Under the pieces are notes generated by a model. The model did no database searches. It worked only from the letters and a program-made list of their open reading frames with translations, and was not told the DNA's origin. Of a stretch of DNA of 64,000 nucleotides, positions 32,803-43,900 are shown piece by piece. The DNA lies in the NCBI GenBank assembly GCA_017937655.1, contig JAGBDE010000003.1:62001-126000 (forward strand), in the 5' to 3' direction. Made by a program: the position numbers and the translations under genes. This DNA comes from Clostridia bacterium (GTDB lineage: Bacteria; Bacillota; Clostridia; Christensenellales; Aristaeellaceae). Every line of letters begins with the position of its first letter. Within the stretch, counting starts at the first letter, position 1.

Positions 32803-33438
32803 ATGAAAACCTGCTGGATCATCGGCGCGGGAAGCTTTACAAACCGGGATCTGCGCCCCCTGGAGGGCGATCTTGTCATCGCGGCGGACGGCGGGCTTGT
32901 GCCCCTCATGCAGGAGGGCGTCACGCCCCATATCCTCCTGGGCGATTTTGACTCCCTGCCCGGCGGAGAAGCCGCTTTGCCCCAGCATATCGAACGCCTG
33001 ACCTTCCCCGTAGAAAAGGACGACACCGATACCGGCCTGGCCCTGCGCACGGGCTGGGAGCGGGGGTATCGCCGTTTCATGCTCTACGGCTGCGGCGGCG
33101 GACGGCTGGACCATCTTTTTGCCAATATGCAAAGCATGGCGGGCATGACCAAGAAGGGCGCGTCCGTCACCCTCATCGACCCGGACTACGATCTTTTCTG
33201 CATCAAAGATACATCCCTCACCCTGCCTGCCCGGCCCGCGGGCACTTTGGTCAGCGTTTTCTGCCACGGCGACCGGGCCGAAGGCGTCAGCATCAGCGGG
33301 CTCAAGTATTCCCTGCAAAATCAAACGCTCACCTCTGATTATCCCATCGGCGTCAGCAATCACTGCACCGGGGACGCTGCAAAGGTGAGCGTCGAAAACG
33401 GTTGTTTGTTTGTTATGGTATTTCTCAGCCAGTGTTAA
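32803..33438 (+). CDS. thiN: Thiamine pyrophosphokinase
   Basis: A 211-residue enzyme converting thiamine to thiamine pyrophosphate with ATP. It shows A-A-D-G-G near 28, G-D-F-D-S at 47-51, the catalytic K-D-D-T-D-T-G-L-A-L near 68 and G-G-R-L-D-H near 93. The ATG at 32803 is 6 bases after AGGAGGG; the ATG at 32797 is too close. Its product is the ligand of the neighbouring riboswitch. Its TAA overlaps the TAA of the convergent gene in a shared TTAA. Confidence 0.94.
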   Translation: MKTCWIIGAGSFTNRDLRPLEGDLVIAADGGLVPLMQEGVTPHILLGDFDSLPGGEAALPQHIERLTFPVEKDDTDTGLALRTGWERGYRRFMLYGCGGGRLDHLFANMQSMAGMTKKGASVTLIDPDYDLFCIKDTSLTLPARPAGTLVSVFCHGDRAEGVSISGLKYSLQNQTLTSDYPIGVSNHCTGDAAKVSVENGCLFVMVFLSQC

Positions 33439-33815
33439 ACAGGCGCGCCTTCTGCATCCACAATCAAAATCTGCACGCCGGGCAGCAGCCCGCTCAAGGT
33501 CTCCGCAATGCCGGAGGCCTTTTCTCCGCCGCCCATGACCACCTGCCCCGCCCCAATTTCCTGGGCGTAGTTGGCAATGGCAGTCAGCGGCACCTCGGCA
33601 ATGCGCATGCACATCTCCGCGCCCACCTCGCCGGCCAAGGCATAGAGGTAATCCAGCGTCTTGGCGTATTTTTCCTGATCCCCCATGGCGTCCTGGGCGA
33701 TGACATGCAGTACATACAAGCTAGACTGCTGTTTCATCGCCAGGTCTGCGCCCTTGCGGATCAGCCTTGCGCAGGAACGCTGAAGGGTTACCAGCGCAAG
33801 CACAGGCTTAGCCAT
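33435..33815 (-). CDS. USP-like protein
   Basis: A 126-residue cytoplasmic protein with the start V-L-A-L-V-T-L-Q-R-S-C-A-R-L-I-R-K-G, a central L-Y-V-L-H-V-I and a late G-A-G-Q-V-V-M-G-G-G-E. This pattern resembles the universal stress/KdpD sensor USP fold, and the C-terminal glycines could bind a nucleotide. Last gene of the oadB operon; role unknown. Confidence 0.7.
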   Translation of the reverse strand: MAKPVLALVTLQRSCARLIRKGADLAMKQQSSLYVLHVIAQDAMGDQEKYAKTLDYLYALAGEVGAEMCMRIAEVPLTAIANYAQEIGAGQVVMGGGEKASGIAETLSGLLPGVQILIVDAEGAPV

Positions 33816-33832
33816 AACATCGTTCCTTTCCG

Positions 33833-34321
33833 TCAGTTTTCCAGCCGGAAATCCGATACCATAATATCGTTATGCTGAATGGTTATGCGGCTTCCCAGGG
33901 GAATATTCGGCCATTCCTTCAATGCGTCAAAGTAGAACAGCCGGTCGTCCTTGCCGTCGTCCTTGTCCCCCACGTTGATCATGATGGGGTAGCAATTGAC
34001 GCCGCCGCGCTCGCAGAGGTTGTCGCCAACCTCCTTGAGCAGACCGGTGGTGAAATGCTGTCTTCCGTGAAGCATGAAACCGATGTGCTTGTCATAGCAA
34101 GCCACAGGCCGCACATAAACGCCCAGCATAAACACAAGGTAGGAAAGCCCCACCACCGTCAGGGCGGCGGTCAGTTTCCAGGCGTCTTCGCTGCGGTGGA
34201 TGCGGCCGACGATGAAAATTGCCAAAGCGGCAGCCAGAACCAGCACCGCGGGCACAATGGCCACCAGACGACGCTTGATGCGCAGGCTGTGCACCTTTGC
34301 ATGTTCCTGTTCGTTATACAC
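33833..34321 (-). CDS. Two-helix membrane protein, unknown
   Basis: A 162-residue protein: basic N terminus, two membrane helices (about 20-40 and 48-70), then a soluble beta-rich domain (about 75-162) with conserved-looking G-F-M-L-H-G-R, C-Y-P-I-M-I-N-V-G-D and Q-H-N-D-I. Start GTG at 34321, 8 bases after AAGGAGG. It is co-transcribed with the Na+ pump subunits, 13 bases after oadG, and might help assemble them. No family recognised. Confidence 0.7.
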   Translation of the reverse strand: MYNEQEHAKVHSLRIKRRLVAIVPAVLVLAAALAIFIVGRIHRSEDAWKLTAALTVVGLSYLVFMLGVYVRPVACYDKHIGFMLHGRQHFTTGLLKEVGDNLCERGGVNCYPIMINVGDKDDGKDDRLFYFDALKEWPNIPLGSRITIQHNDIMVSDFRLEN

Positions 34322-34334
34322 CGGGCAGTCCTCC

Positions 34335-34475
34335 TTACTGTTCCTTCTTTTCCTTCACGCCAATTTTCTGCATCAGCTTAATGGTGACAAAAAACAGCGT
34401 CAGTACCAGAAACACGCCTGCCAGACCCATAGCGGTCACCAGCAGACCCTTGGTCATAAGAGAAAGCTCAGTCAT
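34335..34475 (-). CDS. oadG: Na+ pump decarboxylase gamma subunit (OadG-like)
   Basis: A 46-residue protein with one membrane helix (about 9-32, L-L-V-T-A-M-G-L-A-G-V-F-L-V-L) and a lysine/glutamate-rich tail, the plan of OadG-type gamma subunits. AGGAGG lies 9 bases before the ATG. It follows oadB by 35 bases. Gamma subunits stabilise the membrane part and help dock the biotin-carrying alpha subunit. Confidence 0.82.
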   Translation of the reverse strand: MTELSLMTKGLLVTAMGLAGVFLVLTLFFVTIKLMQKIGVKEKKEQ

Positions 34476-34510
34476 TGTTGATTTCCTCCTTATTCAAATG
34501 GTGGACGTCA

Positions 34511-35713
34511 TCAGCCGCCCAGCAGCATGGTAACCAGAGTGATGACCATACCGCCGGCCACGATGGAGCCCAGCTGGCCGGAAACGTTGGCGCTGATGGA
34601 CTGCATCAGGATGAAGTTGTAGGGATCCTCGTCCTTGGCCATCTTCTGGATGACGCGGGCGCTCATGGGGAAGGCGGAGATACCGGCCGCGCCCACCATG
34701 GGGTTGATCTTCTTCTTGCGGAACACGTTGAGCAGCTTGGCAAACAGCACGCCGCCGGCGGTGTCAAACACGAAGGCGAACAGGCCCAGGCCCAGGATGA
34801 GCAAAGTGTCCAGACGCAGGAACTTGTCGGCCACCATGGTGCCGCCGATGGTGATGCCCAGCAGAATGGTGACCAGGTTGGCCAACTCGTTCTGAGCGGT
34901 CTTGGAAAGGCGATCCAGCACGCCGCACTCGCGGATCAGGTTACCAAACATGAGGGAGCCAACCAGGGGAGCGCTCATGGGCACGATGATACCGGCAACA
35001 GCGGTCACGATGATGGGGAACAGGATCAGGGCCAGCTTGGAGGCGCGCTCTTCGTTGTAATCCATGCGGATCATGCGTTCCTTCTTGGTGGTCAGGGCCT
35101 TGATGACCGGGGGCTGAATGACAGGCACCAGGGACATGTAGCTGTAGGCAGCCACGCTGATGGGGGCCATGTAGTCCTTCAGCTGGAAGTGGTTGGCAAC
35201 GTACAGGGTGGTGGGGCCGTCGGCAGCGCCGATGATGCCGATGGCGGAAGCCAGCTTCATGATCAGGTCGTTATCGCCGGCGGTAGCGGGCAGCACGATG
35301 GGGATCAGCACCAGGGAGACCAGGAAGGTAGCAAAGATACCAAACTGGGCGGCAGCGCCGAAGAAGATCATGCTGGGATCCTTCAAAAGGGGAGAGAAGT
35401 CAATCATCGCGCCAACGGCAATGAAGATCAGGATGGGGAACAGCTCGTTGGCAATACCGGCGTTGAACAGCACGGTCAGGAAGCCCTCTTCGCCCAGAGC
35501 GCTGGGGAAAGCGGAGCCGAAAACCGGCGGCAGGTTAGCCAGGATGGCGCCAAAGCCGATAGGCAGCAGCAGAGCGGGTTCATAGTCCTTTTTGATAGCC
35601 AGATAGATCAGCACACCGGCGATAACAAACATAGCCAGCGTTTTCAGGCCTTCCAGCGTAAACAGATACATTACGCCGGAAAACATTTCTTGGAGAATCT
35701 TGCCGAAGTCCAC
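34511..35713 (-). CDS. oadB: Na+-translocating decarboxylase beta subunit
   Basis: A 400-residue membrane carboxybiotin decarboxylase of the OadB/MmdB/GcdB family that couples decarboxylation to Na+ export. About ten helices; it shows P-I-G-F-G-A-I-L-A-N-L-P, the G-A-A-D-G-P-T-T-L-Y segment near 170 and the late P-M-V-G-A-A-G-I-S-A-F-P-M-S-A-R motif. Start GTG at 35713 is chosen because GGGAGGAAG precedes it by 5 bases; ATGs at 35728 and 35737 overlap or precede that site. No alpha subunit gene is nearby, so substrate (oxaloacetate, methylmalonyl-CoA or glutaconyl-CoA) is unknown. Confidence 0.93.
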   Translation of the reverse strand: MDFGKILQEMFSGVMYLFTLEGLKTLAMFVIAGVLIYLAIKKDYEPALLLPIGFGAILANLPPVFGSAFPSALGEEGFLTVLFNAGIANELFPILIFIAVGAMIDFSPLLKDPSMIFFGAAAQFGIFATFLVSLVLIPIVLPATAGDNDLIMKLASAIGIIGAADGPTTLYVANHFQLKDYMAPISVAAYSYMSLVPVIQPPVIKALTTKKERMIRMDYNEERASKLALILFPIIVTAVAGIIVPMSAPLVGSLMFGNLIRECGVLDRLSKTAQNELANLVTILLGITIGGTMVADKFLRLDTLLILGLGLFAFVFDTAGGVLFAKLLNVFRKKKINPMVGAAGISAFPMSARVIQKMAKDEDPYNFILMQSISANVSGQLGSIVAGGMVITLVTMLLGG

Positions 35714-35761
35714 AGTACTTCCTCCCATATGAATCAATTGTCGCCTTATAGGCCATGATGC

Positions 35762-35790
35762 ATTATACCATTTCCCCCACAGGATGTCAA
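35762..35790 (-). promoter_or_regulatory. Consensus promoter of the oadB operon
   Basis: On the minus strand TTGACA (35785-35790), 17 bases, TATAAT (35762-35767): a perfect consensus promoter, 49 bases before the GTG. A near-palindrome TTGTTTCCCC/GGGGAACAA lies upstream at 35837-35856. Confidence 0.85.
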
Positions 35791-35860
35791 AATACAGAAA
35801 AAGAACAAATCCTTTCCTGTCCTTGCTTTTCCGCCATTGTTTCCCCGGGGAACAAGTTTT

Positions 35861-37807
35861 TTACCAAACATTTACCGGCAGATGCGCGTAGTTTCGCACT
35901 TCATCCCAGGGCACGGTGAAACCCGCCCCCTTGGCGCAGAACACCGAGTCCGGGGTATCGTCCGCCAGAGGGTTGTAACCCGCCGCTTCAATGACCTCCG
36001 CCTCGTTGTGGCAGCGGTCGTAGCGGCTCATCCACAGCCGGAGGCTGCCCCTGCCGTGGGTCTGCCGGAGGAACTCCTCCTGCCAGGGGCTGAACAGCGA
36101 ATACGCGGCTTCTCCCCGTAGGATGACCGAGTCCTGCTCATATTCCGGCGGCTCCACGTCCGCCTTCATGCGGCTCAACGCCCCGGCGATGGCCCCGTAG
36201 CTGTCCGCAGGCGCCCGGAGCACAAACCCGCAGATAGGCTCCAGCAGCATGCTTTTTCCGTACATCAGCCCGTTGCGGATGGCCCGGTACACTGCCTGCC
36301 GGAAGTCGCCGCCCTCGGTGTGCTTCAGGTGCGCCCGGCCTGCTGCCAGCTCCACCACCACGTCCGTCAGCGGCGCGCCGGTGAGCACGCCCTTGTGAAC
36401 CCTTTCCAGCACATGGGTGCGGATGAGCCGCTGCCAGTTGAGGGTCAGGTCGTCCACATGCACCTTGGACTGGAACGTCACGCCACTGCCACGTTTTCCG
36501 GGCAGCAGCCTGAGATGCGCCTCCGCATAATGCCGCAGGGGTTCATAGTGGCCCACGCCGTAGGTAGGCTCCGCCAGCGTTTCCTTGTACAAAACCCGAC
36601 AGGAGCCGAAGCTGACCTCATAGCCAAACCGTTCCAGAATCAGCTGCTTCCATATTTCCAGCTGGATCTTGCCCATCACATGCACGGAAATGCGCCCTTC
36701 CCGCTCCGATACCGCCAGGGAGGGTTCTTCGTCCTCCAGATAGCGCAGGGCCTGCATCATGCGGAAGGCGGGCACCTGCTTCTGGTCGTAGATCAGCTCC
36801 GCCTCCATCATGGGGTCGGTGCGGAAGCTCTCCCGCCCTTCCCGGCCGATCCAGTCGCCGGGCCGCAGTCCCTCCATGCCGGGCATGGCCACGATGTCCC
36901 CTGCCACGGCCCTGTCCACCGGGCGGAACTTTTCTCCGTGGTAGATGCGCAGCTCGTTGATCTTCTGCATTTCGCCGCAAACGGGCAGCTCGTCCTTGAC
37001 CCGGACGCTGCCGGACAGCACTTTCATAAAGCAAAGACGCATGCCCGCTCCGTCGTGCCGCACCTGATAGACCCGGGCCACAAAATCGTCCGATGTTTTT
37101 TCCTGATAATCCGTTTCGCTCAGCCGGGAAATCAGCTTCGGGCAGCCTTCCATGCCCCGGCCTTCCAATGCTGCGCCAGCCATCACCGGGAAACATTTCC
37201 GCTCCCGGATCAGCCTCTTCAGCGCATCCGTCCAGACTGCCTCGTCAAAACCATCGGAAAACAGCCTGTCCAGCAGATTCTCATCCATGGCGGCCACCGC
37301 TTCCTGCAGTTCCTCGTCCATGGCCCCGCCATCCTGCCAGGAGCGCAGATCCACCACATCCGCACTCAGGCGGTTTCGGATCTGGCCCATGACCCGCTCC
37401 GGGTCGGCCCCCTCCCTGTCAATCTTGTTGAGGAACACAAACACCGGCACGCCGTAGCTGCCCAAAAGCTGCCACACCGTTTCCGTGTGACTCTGCACGC
37501 CCTCGGCGCAGCTGATGACCAGAATGGCATAGTCCATCACGGACACCGCCCGCTCCATCTCCGTGGAAAAGTCCACGTGGCCCGGGGTGTCCAGCCAGTA
37601 CCAGGTGTCGTCCCCCATTTCAAAGCAGGCCAGGCCGGAAAAAATGGTAATGCCCCGCTGCCGCTCAATGGGATGGGCGTCCAGAAACGCATCCTGATGA
37701 TCCACCCGGCCAACGCTGCGGATGGCCCGGGCATAATACAGGGTCTGCTCGGAAAAGGTGGTTTTTCCTGCGTCCACATGGGCCAGGATGCCAATGGTCT
37801 TTTTCAT
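35861..37807 (-). CDS. Tet(M)-like EF-G family GTPase
   Basis: A 648-residue translational GTPase with the length and layout of ribosomal protection proteins: G1 A-H-V-D-A-G-K-T-T at 8-16, D-T-P-G-H-V-D-F near 73, N-K-I-D near 127, then domains II to V, ending N-Y-A-H-L-P-V-N-V-W. It resembles Tet(M)/Tet(O) more than EF-G by size and start, but the tip loops that act on tetracycline cannot be judged by eye. It could be a resistance factor or a housekeeping relative. The start is ATG at 37807. It is single-gene, with its own promoter. Confidence 0.85.
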   Translation of the reverse strand: MKKTIGILAHVDAGKTTFSEQTLYYARAIRSVGRVDHQDAFLDAHPIERQRGITIFSGLACFEMGDDTWYWLDTPGHVDFSTEMERAVSVMDYAILVISCAEGVQSHTETVWQLLGSYGVPVFVFLNKIDREGADPERVMGQIRNRLSADVVDLRSWQDGGAMDEELQEAVAAMDENLLDRLFSDGFDEAVWTDALKRLIRERKCFPVMAGAALEGRGMEGCPKLISRLSETDYQEKTSDDFVARVYQVRHDGAGMRLCFMKVLSGSVRVKDELPVCGEMQKINELRIYHGEKFRPVDRAVAGDIVAMPGMEGLRPGDWIGREGRESFRTDPMMEAELIYDQKQVPAFRMMQALRYLEDEEPSLAVSEREGRISVHVMGKIQLEIWKQLILERFGYEVSFGSCRVLYKETLAEPTYGVGHYEPLRHYAEAHLRLLPGKRGSGVTFQSKVHVDDLTLNWQRLIRTHVLERVHKGVLTGAPLTDVVVELAAGRAHLKHTEGGDFRQAVYRAIRNGLMYGKSMLLEPICGFVLRAPADSYGAIAGALSRMKADVEPPEYEQDSVILRGEAAYSLFSPWQEEFLRQTHGRGSLRLWMSRYDRCHNEAEVIEAAGYNPLADDTPDSVFCAKGAGFTVPWDEVRNYAHLPVNVW

Positions 37808-37841
37808 GATCGTCCCTCATTTTTGGAAACATTGCCCATTC

Positions 37842-37870
37842 AGTATACTCCATTCAGCGAAAAACCTCAA
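37842..37870 (-). promoter_or_regulatory. Promoter of the Tet(M)-like gene
   Basis: On the minus strand TTGAGG (37865-37870), 17 bases, TATACT (37842-37847). On the plus strand TTGGAA (37823) and TATACT (37844) are only 15 apart, a weaker promoter for the glucan synthase. Confidence 0.5.
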
Positions 37871-37938
37871 CCGCCCCGGCACATGGATTGGCCGCCTTCT
37901 GCGCACAATAGGCACAAATTGTTTGGGAGGGCTGTGCC

Positions 37939-40900
37939 ATGCCGTGGGTTCTTGCCGCCGCGCTGGTTTTGCTTTGCGCGCTGATTGTTTTTCTTCTCAC
38001 CCGGGGGAAGCCCCCTGCAAAATCCTATCGGGACGCCCCTCTCATGGGCGATCTTCTTCCCCATCTCAAGTCCGTGGCTGGGGAATCGCCAGGGGCCGGG
38101 CGAGCGGGTCTTTCCCTGCACCGGGGTCTGCTTCACCGGTTTGAAAAGCAGGCCGATTTTCTTTCCACCCTCCCGGACGACGAACTCCTTCCCGGGGCCA
38201 TGTGGCTGTGCGAAAATGGCCGGTATCTGCAGGAGAAGATGGTCTCAGCCATGGCCGATTCCCGCGGTGTGCGGGGTCTGCCCGCCTCCAAGGACGGCGG
38301 CAGTCGCATCCTGTGCTTTGCCCGGGAATACGTGGGCCATCGCATGGCAGAGATCCACCTGGAACCCCTGGGCAAGGCCCTGGCTGCCTGGCAGGAGGTA
38401 TCCACCTTCAGCCAGCGGGAGATCGGCCTTTTGCCCCTGGCTTTGCGGATCGCCCTGCTGGACGTGATCAGCGAGATGACCGCCCTCCTGGCCGCGGAGC
38501 AGCATTCCCGCCTGAAAGCCCAGCAGCTGGTGCGCTTCCTGCGCCACCAGAAGGAAAAGCAGTCCCTGCGCATCTTTGCCGCCCACCGCCACGAGCCCGC
38601 CTTTCTGGAACGGCTCCTCAGCGAAATGCACCGCCAGGAGGAGGGCCAGCAGATTCTCTGGCTGGAACGCTACTTCAACCAAAACGACCTCTCTGCCGAC
38701 AAACTGACCCGCAGCGAGCACCAGCACCAGACGGACAACAGCCTGTGGATCGGCAATGCCATCACCTCCCTCCGTGCCATCGACCACGCTCCATGGGAGC
38801 AGCTTCTGGAAGAGTGGAGCCCGCTTCACGCCCAGCTTTCCCAGGACGCGGTCTACCCTGCCATGGACATGGAAAGCCGGGCCTATTACCGGGAATGCAT
38901 CCACCGCCTGAGCCGCCTTACACATAAGCCGGAGCTGACCGTCTGCGGCGCGGCCATGACCCTTTCCCGGGCCGATCACCCGGAAAGCCTGATGCACCAC
39001 GTGGGCTACTATCTCCTGGACGAGGGCCGGGACAGCCTGCTTTCCTACCTGCATACGGACAGGCCCTTTCCCCTGCCCATGAACCGGGCCAAACGGACGC
39101 TGTTTCTGCGGATCCTTTGCTGGGAAAGTTTTGCGCTGCTTCTGTTTGTGGGCTTTCTGCTGGGCGTTCCCTGGCCCATGCTGCCCCTGTTTGCCCTGCC
39201 CCTGTTCTTCACCCTTGCGGAGCTTGCCCTGTCGGCCTACCGCCGCTTTGCCCCACCCAAGATGACGCCCCGGATCCAGCTTGACGCCCTGGCACCGGAA
39301 CAACGTACCCTGGTGGTCTGCCCCACGATGCTGCTCAGCCGGGAGCAGGCCCTGTCCATGGCGGGCCACCTGAGCATGCTTCACAGCGCCAACCCCGACC
39401 CCAATCTCCACTTCATGCTTCTGGGCGACTACCGGGACAGCCTCACCGCCACCATGAACGATGACGACGAGATCGTAGCGGCTGCATCCGCCGCCATTCG
39501 CGCCCTCCGGGAGGACACGGGCCACGAGTTTCTCTATTTCCAGCGGGAGCGGGTCTTTCACGCGCCCGACCACCTGCACATGAGCCGGGAGCGGAAGCGG
39601 GGCAGCCTGGAAACTTTGCTGAAGCTCATCTGCGGGCAGGAAACGGAAGACAGCTTCGCCTACGCCTCCATCGCCCCGGAAAAGCTCCAGGGCCGATATC
39701 GCTACGTCATCACCCTGGACAGCGATACCTTCCTGCCTCCCGGCGCGGCCCTGCGCCTGGTGGGAGCCATGTGCCATCCCCTGCAGCAACGCCGCCGGGT
39801 GGACGGGCGGATGCGGGGCGTGAGCGTCCTCCAGCCCCGAATGGAGGTGTCGCCCGGCTCCGTTGGCAGCTGGCTGTCCCTGCTGCTTGGCGGGCCCACC
39901 TCCTGCGGCCCCTACAACTCCCTGGTGTCGGACTTCTACGCCGACGCCCTGCGCAGCGGCTCCTTCCAGGGCAAGGGCATCATCGACCCTGCCGCCTTTC
40001 TGGAAGCCACGGAGGGGAAGATCCTTCCCGGCCTGGTGCTGAGCCACGACCTTCTGGAAGGCCAGCTGGCGGGCTGTGCTTTCGCCTCCGACATCCTCCT
40101 GTACGAGACCCATCCCAGCGCTCTCAAGGGCTTCCTGGGCCGTCTGCATCGCTGGACCCGGGGCGACTGGCAGCTGCTTGCTTACCTTGCGCCCTTCATC
40201 CCCCATGTGGATAGCGGGCCCCGCCGCGCCCTGAACACCCTGGACAGGCACAAGCTCTGGGGCAATCTTTTCCGTTCGCTGGCTTCTCCCGCCCGGGTCA
40301 TCGGCCTGTTTGTGCTGGCTGCCCTGGGAAAGCATTGGCTGTTTCTGCTTCTGCTCCTTGCGCCGGAACTCCCCGCGCTGATTCCCCTGACCAGAACCGC
40401 TTTGGTTTCTGCCCTCCTCCGGCTGGCCGCGCTGCCGGTCTTTGCAGCCGTGCAGCTGGACGCCATCGGCCGCGCCCTGTACCGGCTGCTGGTCTCCCGG
40501 CAGAATCTGCTCAAATGGACCACCGCCGCCCAGCTTTCCAATCCCACCGATAAGCCTTCCATGCAGCCATACTACATGAGCATCGGCGGTGCGCTGCTGA
40601 TGGGTTTTTTCAGCCTGGTGGGCGGCTTTGACCTCACTCCCGGCCTGGTCACCGCAGCCGTCTTCGCCCTGTTCCCCTTCACTTTGCCCCTTCTGGAACA
40701 GTCCACGGAGCGCAGCCTTTACCCCACCGGCTATATGCGGGAAGTGCTTTCTTCCATCGCCCGGGAAACCCTGCTGTATTACGAAACCTCCATCACCCCG
40801 GAGGACAACGGCCTGCCCCCGGACAATGTCCAGATCGACCCCAACAAAGGCATCACCCACCGCACGTCGCCCACCAACATCGGCCTGTACCTGGTAGCGC

Positions 40901-43900
40901 TGATTTCCGCAGAAAAGCTGCGGCTTCTGCCCCTGGAGCAGCTGGCCCTGCGGGTCGAGGCAGCAGCGGACGCCCTGGAAGCTATGGAAAAATGGCAGGG
41001 CCATCTGTATAACTGGTACAGCACCCAAAGCCTTGCGCCATTGCCTCCTGCCTACGTTTCCTCGGTGGACAGCGGCAACCTGGCGGTGTGTATGCTGACC
41101 GCCGCCCAAGGCCTCCGGGTGCTCCTGCCCGATCTTCCTCCCCGCTTTCACGGCCTGCCGGAACGGCTGGACCATCTGGTGCGCCAGATGAATTTCACCG
41201 TCCTGTTCGACCCATCCGCGGAGCTGTTCCGGGTAGGCGTCTATCCCGACCGCCCGGAGAACGTTCAACCTCACTACGACCTCCTTGCCAGCGAGTCCCG
41301 GCTGCTCAGCTACGTGGCCATCATGCAGGGGCAGGTGCCGGTCAGGCATTGGTACCGGCTGAGCCGCAGCCGCGCCCACACCCGCCAGGGGCAAACCCTG
41401 CTCAGCTACAGCGGAACCATGTTTGAATACATGATGCCCTTGCTTTTTCATCGGCCTGTGCGGGGCACTCTGCTGGATCACGCCCTCCGCACCACCATGA
41501 AGGTGCAGTCCCGCCACCGGCTGGGCGGCGCCTGGGGCGTCAGCGAAAGCGCCTACCTGGCCTACGATCCCCAGCTTTTCTACCAGTACCAGTCCTTCGG
41601 CATTCCGTCCCTGGCGCTGCAATCCCAGGTGGATTCCCAGGTGCTTGCCCCTTATGCCTCGGTGCTGACGCTGCCCCTCAACCTGAAACCTGCCTTCATG
41701 AACCTGCTGCGCCTGCGCAGCATGGGGCTGGAGGGCCCCCTGGGCCTTTTTGAGGCTGCCGATTTCCATCCCCGCCGGGTGGGCGATAAAAAGCCCTTTC
41801 AGATCATTCGCAGTCACATGGCCCACCATCAGGGCATGATCCTGATCACCATCTGCAACGTGCTGTGCCGCTGGTATATAGCCGATCTTTTCGGCCATCT
41901 GCCCAGGGCGCAGGCCTATCGTCTTTTGCTGGAGGAGAAATACGTGGACGTGCAAACCGTCATCCGCCACCCGCTGAAACGCCGCTTTGAAAAGCCGGTC
42001 ACGGCTGGATACCAGGCCTGGCGCGTCGCCCAGCCCCTGAGCCTGCCCGTGGACGCCCATCTGCTCCACGGCGCGGGCACCACCTTGCTCATCGACGCCC
42101 AGGGCGGCGGATACATGTCCCGCAACGGCATCATGCTGACCCGGTTTCACGAAAGCTGCCACCTGCCCAGCGGCATGCGCCTGTACCTGAAGGACTCCCA
42201 GAGCGGCTCCGTCTGGCAGGCCACCGATCCCAAGCTCAGCAAATCCGTGGAATTTGAAACCGCGCAGGCCGTTTTCACCCACGAGCGTTTCCACGTTCAG
42301 ACCCAGCTGCGTCTATTCGTCAACCCGCTGGACGGAGCGATCATCCACTGCCTGACCCTGGAAAACCAAAGTCCCGCCGACCGCATGCTGGAAGTGAGCA
42401 GCTATCTGGAGCCGGCCCTCACCTCCCAGCAGGAGGACAGGGCTCACCCAGCCTTCCAGAACCTGCTACTCCAGTCCAAAAAGCTGGGCAAATCCGGCGC
42501 GGCCATCCGCTGCAGGCCCCGTCTGGAACGCACGCCGCCCCTGCATCTGTGGCAGAACCTCACCGCAGACGTGCCCTTCCACCTCTTCCGCATCCAGACG
42601 GACCGCACCGCCTTCATCGGCCGGGGACGGACGGTGCATGCCCCCCGGGGGATGGAGCTGCCCATCAGCGGCCTGGCAGACAGCGTGGGAGACATGATCG
42701 AGCCCTGCCTCAGCCTGCGGGCCCAGTTTGTGCTGCCGGCCAGCGGCAAGGTGCAGCTGGCCTTCGTCACCCTTTGCCCCAGCCAGCGGGACACGGAAAA
42801 CGGCTTCCTGGAACGCTACGACCGCCCGGAAAACGCCCTGCGCACCTTCGAGGCAGCCGCCACCCAGGGCGTGGTCACCGCCCGGTATCTGGATTTGGAG
42901 CCGGAGGAATACTGCCAGGTTTCCCGGCTGACCGGCTGCCTGAGCTACACGGGCCAGCCCATGCAGTTCCTTGACAGCGCAGCCAATTCCCTGCCCATGA
43001 AGGATCTCTCCGCCCTGCGCCTTCAGGGCAGCCTGCCCATCCTGCTTGTGGAATGCACCTCCGCCGACGGTCTGCCCCTGGTGAAAACCCTGCTCAAAGC
43101 CCACGCCCTCCTGCGCATGGGCGGCCTCTGGTTCGACCTGGTGCTTCTGGCAGACGCGCCCCAAAGCGACGACCTGCAAGCCCGCCTCACGGAAGCCGTG
43201 AAAAACAGCCCTTCCAGCGAGACCCTCCGCCAGGACGGAGGCGTGCATATCTTTTCTGCGGACCATCTGTCCCCCGGCCAGCCGGAACTGCTCCGGGCGG
43301 CTGCCCGGCTCCGGCTCAGCACGGCATCGGGCAGCCTGAAGCAGCAGCTGGATCAGCTGCACAGCCTGGTGGCGTCCCCCGCCCAGTATCAGCACAGGCC
43401 TTCCACCCCCTGGAAGGCCGCCCTGCCCCCCATGGACGACCTCACTCTGGACAACGAATTCGGCGGTTTTGCCATGCCGGAGGGCAACTACGTCATCCTC
43501 CTGCCACCGGGCAGGCAGACCCCCGCGCCCTGGTGCAATCCCTTGTGCAATCAGGACTTTGGCACTCTTGCCGGAGAAAGCGGCCTTCTGTTCACCTACG
43601 CCCACAGCAGCCGGCAGGGGCGGCTCAACCATTGGCCCAACGACAGCGTCACTCCCCGGGGCGACGAGCTTTTCTTCCTGCAGGACAGCCAGCACAAGCT
43701 GCTCTGGTCCCTGACCCGGTTCCCTCTGGCGGCCGACCTTCCCTGCCGGGTGACCTACGCTCCCGGCGAGGCGATCTACGAATGCTCCGGCTACGGCATC
43801 TATAGCCGCATGACCTGCTTCACGGACGCGGAATCCACCCTGGGCCTTCGGATCATCCAGCTGAAAAACGAGGACAAAACCGACCGCGTCCTGACCCTGT

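Noticed and set aside
35861-37807. Mobile tetracycline resistance cassette
   Set aside because: There is no recombinase, conjugation gene, leader peptide or base composition shift around the gene.
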